DNA of 64,000 nt from Geovibrio ferrireducens. GTDB lineage: Bacteria; Chrysiogenota; Deferribacteres; Deferribacterales; Geovibrionaceae. The stretch spans positions 248,001 through 312,000 of the forward strand of contig NZ_JAJAPB010000002.1 in assembly GCF_026226615.1 (NCBI RefSeq). The letters run 5' to 3'. Shown in pieces: positions 62,014-64,000 of the stretch. The number at the start of each line of letters is the position of its first letter. Positions within the stretch are counted from its first letter, which is position 1. The notes under the pieces were generated by a model. The model was not told the origin of the DNA, searched no databases, and was given only the letters and a program-made list of their open reading frames with translations. Made by a program: the position numbers and the translations under genes.

Positions 62014-64000
62014 CCACCCGCTCCGTATTTTTCAGCCACATTGGCGAAGGATTCTATCATCACATTAAACGGAACGAGAGAATCTATCTCGTCCTTTGCT
62101 GCCGAATCCATAAACTTATCATAGTTTTCTACAAAGCGCTTTTCAGTGTCAAGCAGATTTTTCAGCCACCCCTTGTTCCCCGCGCTGTAGGCGAAGGCAA
62201 GGTTCATCTGAATTTTTTTGAGCTTAAGCAGGAGCCCGTCACGGTTTATGCGCTCCCACTCATCTCTTATTTTTATATGCTTCATCTTGAGAGTGAGCAT
62301 ATTTATTCCGAATCTGCCGCCAATCTCATAGTACCGTTTGAGAACATCTTTGGCATCCGCACCTGTTTCGGCGGTTATGCGGAAAACATCAAACGCAGGC
62401 TTGGAGTAGCGCACAACGCACACAGCGGTCGCAAGGGAGGCGGGCAGACCGCCTTTTCTGAACTCTTCCGTCATGGCTGTGTACTTTTCTTTCATGCCAG
62501 TTGTCATATATTTGGTAACAAGGGGGAATATTTCTCTGAGAACATCCCCTTTCCTCTTATAAAGGTTCATATTGCGCGGGTCAATCAGCCACTCAACAGC
62601 GACTTTCAGGGTTTTATCAAGCTCTATGAGCGCCCTGTACTGAGCCTCCGTCTCCGCTTTGCCGTCAAGGGCGCATATCTCATCCCTGAGCCTGCGGCAG
62701 CCGACTATCTCCTCAGCGAGGAGGTAGCACTCCAGTATCTCGTTCAGCGGTCTGTTCGTACCTTTCAACAGCTCATAGAAAAAGGATATGCCTGTCTGGT
62801 TCAAGGCCCTGTTTACCGTCACAGTGGCGGCTATCTGCCTGAACAGCTTGTGGCTGAAAAGCTTATCGCCGAACTTTTCCACAGTATCCTTCGGGTAGTA
62901 ATCCAGATACTCCTTCCTGACCAGCGGGTTATCAAGATTCAGCGTATTCTCCACATTGTTGTAGAGGTATATTTTCATATATGCCAGAAGCACGGCAAGT
63001 TCAGGAGATGTCGCACTTTTATCCTTATTGGGGAATGCGAGTTTTTCTATGCGGAAATCAAGCAGACCTTCGTTTCTCAGGTGTTTTGCGGCCTCGCGGA
63101 ATGTCACAGGATTGGAGCCGTAGCGTATCAGGTCGCTGCTAACCGCCAGAGACTGACGGTAGTTTGTGGCAAGCACAAGATCGGTCACCGCAGGGGTGAG
63201 CTTTTTGATATATGCGTTGCGCTCCTTCATATCCTTAATGGTTTTTGTTTCCACAAGGTAGTTGAAGATGATTTTGAGGTTAACCTCATGGTCGGACATA
63301 TCAACCCCGCCGGAGTTATCCAGAGCATCGGTGTATATGTGTCCGCCGTCTTCTGCGAACTCTATCCTTGCTGACTGGGTGAAACCGAGGTTTCCGCCCT
63401 CACCCGCAACCTTTACCCTGAGTTCGCTGGCATTCACACGCACATCATCATTTGTGGAATCGCCCACATCCCTGTCTGTCTCGCCGGAGGCCTTCACGTA
63501 GGTTCCTATGCCGCCGTTCCAGAGCAGTTCCGCCTCAGCCTTAAGAATAAGACGTATCAGTTCCGCCCCGGTGACAACTGTTTCGCTGCACCCCAGCATC
63601 AGGCGGACTTCCGGTGAAAGCTCAATGCGCTTGGCTGTTCTCTCGAACACGCCGCCGCCCTTTGAAATGAGTTCAGTATTGTAGTCCCTCCATGTGAGTG
63701 AGGGGTTTTTGAAAAGCCTCTGCCTTTCGGCGTAACTTTTATCTGCATCCGGAGCGGGATCAAGGAATATGTGAACGTGGTTGAACGCGGCAAGGAGGTT
63801 TATCTTAGTGGAGAGCAGCATTCCGTTTCCGAAAACGTCACCAGCCATGTCGCCTATGCCGATTACGGTAAATTCCTCTTTCTGAATATCTTTTCCGAGT
63901 TCGCGGAAATGCCTCTTAACACTCTCCCACGCGCCCTTGGCGGTTATTCCCACCTTTTTATGGTCATAGCCCACACTCCCGCCGGAGGCAAAGGCATCAC
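62010..64000 (-). CDS. NAD-dependent glutamate dehydrogenase, large (GDH-180-type), C-terminal part
   Basis: About 663 residues visible; the frame runs off the right edge without a start (residues DAFASGGSVGYDHKKVG at the edge). Recognisable marks are VIGIGDMAGDVFGNGMLLS (dinucleotide-binding region), the LDPAPDADKSYAERQRLF segment and GGDIS-free GEGGNLGFTQSARIEFA. This is the long NAD-GDH family (about 1500 to 1600 residues), which oxidises glutamate to 2-oxoglutarate and ammonium, i.e. the catabolic direction. It opposes the glutamate synthase at 8-13 kb. First visible gene of the GDH-M16-STAND operon. Confidence 0.94.
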   Translation of the reverse strand, partial: DAFASGGSVGYDHKKVGITAKGAWESVKRHFRELGKDIQKEEFTVIGIGDMAGDVFGNGMLLSTKINLLAAFNHVHIFLDPAPDADKSYAERQRLFKNPSLTWRDYNTELISKGGGVFERTAKRIELSPEVRLMLGCSETVVTGAELIRLILKAEAELLWNGGIGTYVKASGETDRDVGDSTNDDVRVNASELRVKVAGEGGNLGFTQSARIEFAEDGGHIYTDALDNSGGVDMSDHEVNLKIIFNYLVETKTIKDMKERNAYIKKLTPAVTDLVLATNYRQSLAVSSDLIRYGSNPVTFREAAKHLRNEGLLDFRIEKLAFPNKDKSATSPELAVLLAYMKIYLYNNVENTLNLDNPLVRKEYLDYYPKDTVEKFGDKLFSHKLFRQIAATVTVNRALNQTGISFFYELLKGTNRPLNEILECYLLAEEIVGCRRLRDEICALDGKAETEAQYRALIELDKTLKVAVEWLIDPRNMNLYKRKGDVLREIFPLVTKYMTTGMKEKYTAMTEEFRKGGLPASLATAVCVVRYSKPAFDVFRITAETGADAKDVLKRYYEIGGRFGINMLTLKMKHIKIRDEWERINRDGLLLKLKKIQMNLAFAYSAGNKGWLKNLLDTEKRFVENYDKFMDSAAKDEIDSLVPFNVMIESFANVAEKYGAGG

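Noticed and set aside
62277-63374. 365-residue frame on the plus strand
   Set aside because: Antisense shadow of the NAD-glutamate dehydrogenase gene.

Overview
The window is a 64 kb stretch of bacterial chromosome at roughly 50% GC. It is gene-dense and Gram-negative in character, with lipoprotein and periplasmic signal peptides, Pst phosphate uptake, CXXCH haem-binding sensor domains and HWRQPL-type histidine kinases. Superoxide reductase, two ferrous-iron (Feo) systems, ferredoxin-bearing glutamate synthase, an F1 operon with paired b/b' stalk subunits but no a or c subunit, and many c-di-GMP and chemotaxis proteins together suggest an anaerobic or microaerophilic respiring bacterium. My best guess is Deferribacterota (Geovibrio/Seleniivibrio/Denitrovibrio-like). 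This is inference from gene content; no rRNA or tRNA lies in the window to settle it.

Layout. 1-0.5 kb: tail of a YgbA-family gene and a composite hairpin repeat. 0.5-8 kb (minus strand): a chemotaxis receptor, then pstSCAB-phoU. 8-13.1 kb (minus): a three-gene glutamate synthase (amidotransferase; FMN/ferredoxin synthase; GXGXG + GltD + ferredoxin fusion). 13.7-17 kb: an HDOD protein and a PAS/GAF histidine kinase. 17-19.3 kb: a SLAC1/TDT transporter and a divergent HxlR regulator/NAD(P)H-binding pair. 19.3-25 kb: a repeat cluster, a haem-sensing chemotaxis receptor, two RNA methyltransferases and a membrane-embedded LuxR regulator. 25-28.3 kb: a lipoprotein of Ig-like and DUF1566 repeats, and an AraC regulator. 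28.4-34.5 kb (minus): atpF'FHAGDC, interrupted between atpG and atpD by a 393-base hairpin-rich spacer. 35-43 kb: diguanylate cyclase, metallo-beta-lactamase-fold hydrolase, RsbW-like ATPase, phosphomannomutase, IspG and a haem-binding GGDEF-EAL protein. 43-46.6 kb: small proteins, a Crp/Fnr regulator and an M3 peptidase. 46.7-52.4 kb: two divergent feoAB systems. 52.4-56.6 kb: a repeat cluster, superoxide reductase and MetH. 56.7-64 kb: class II photolyase, then (minus) NAD-glutamate dehydrogenase (cut by the window edge), an M16 peptidase and a STAND-type ATPase with TPRs, coupled by overlapping stops and starts.

How the genes work together. Phosphate uptake, ammonia assimilation (glutamate synthase) and glutamate catabolism (GDH) form the core metabolism, with F1 ATPase for energy. 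The sensory set (two MCPs, a PAS kinase, HDOD, two GGDEF proteins, Crp/Fnr, LuxR, AraC, HxlR) is large for the length. Two of the sensors carry a periplasmic CXXCH haem site, which suggests redox or gas sensing.

The most unusual signal is a family of modular intergenic hairpin elements at about 0.3, 19.3, 30.5 and 52.5 kb. A conserved core lies between hairpins whose arms differ completely from copy to copy yet stay complementary. One copy sits inside the ATP synthase operon between two copies of the 3' end of atpG.
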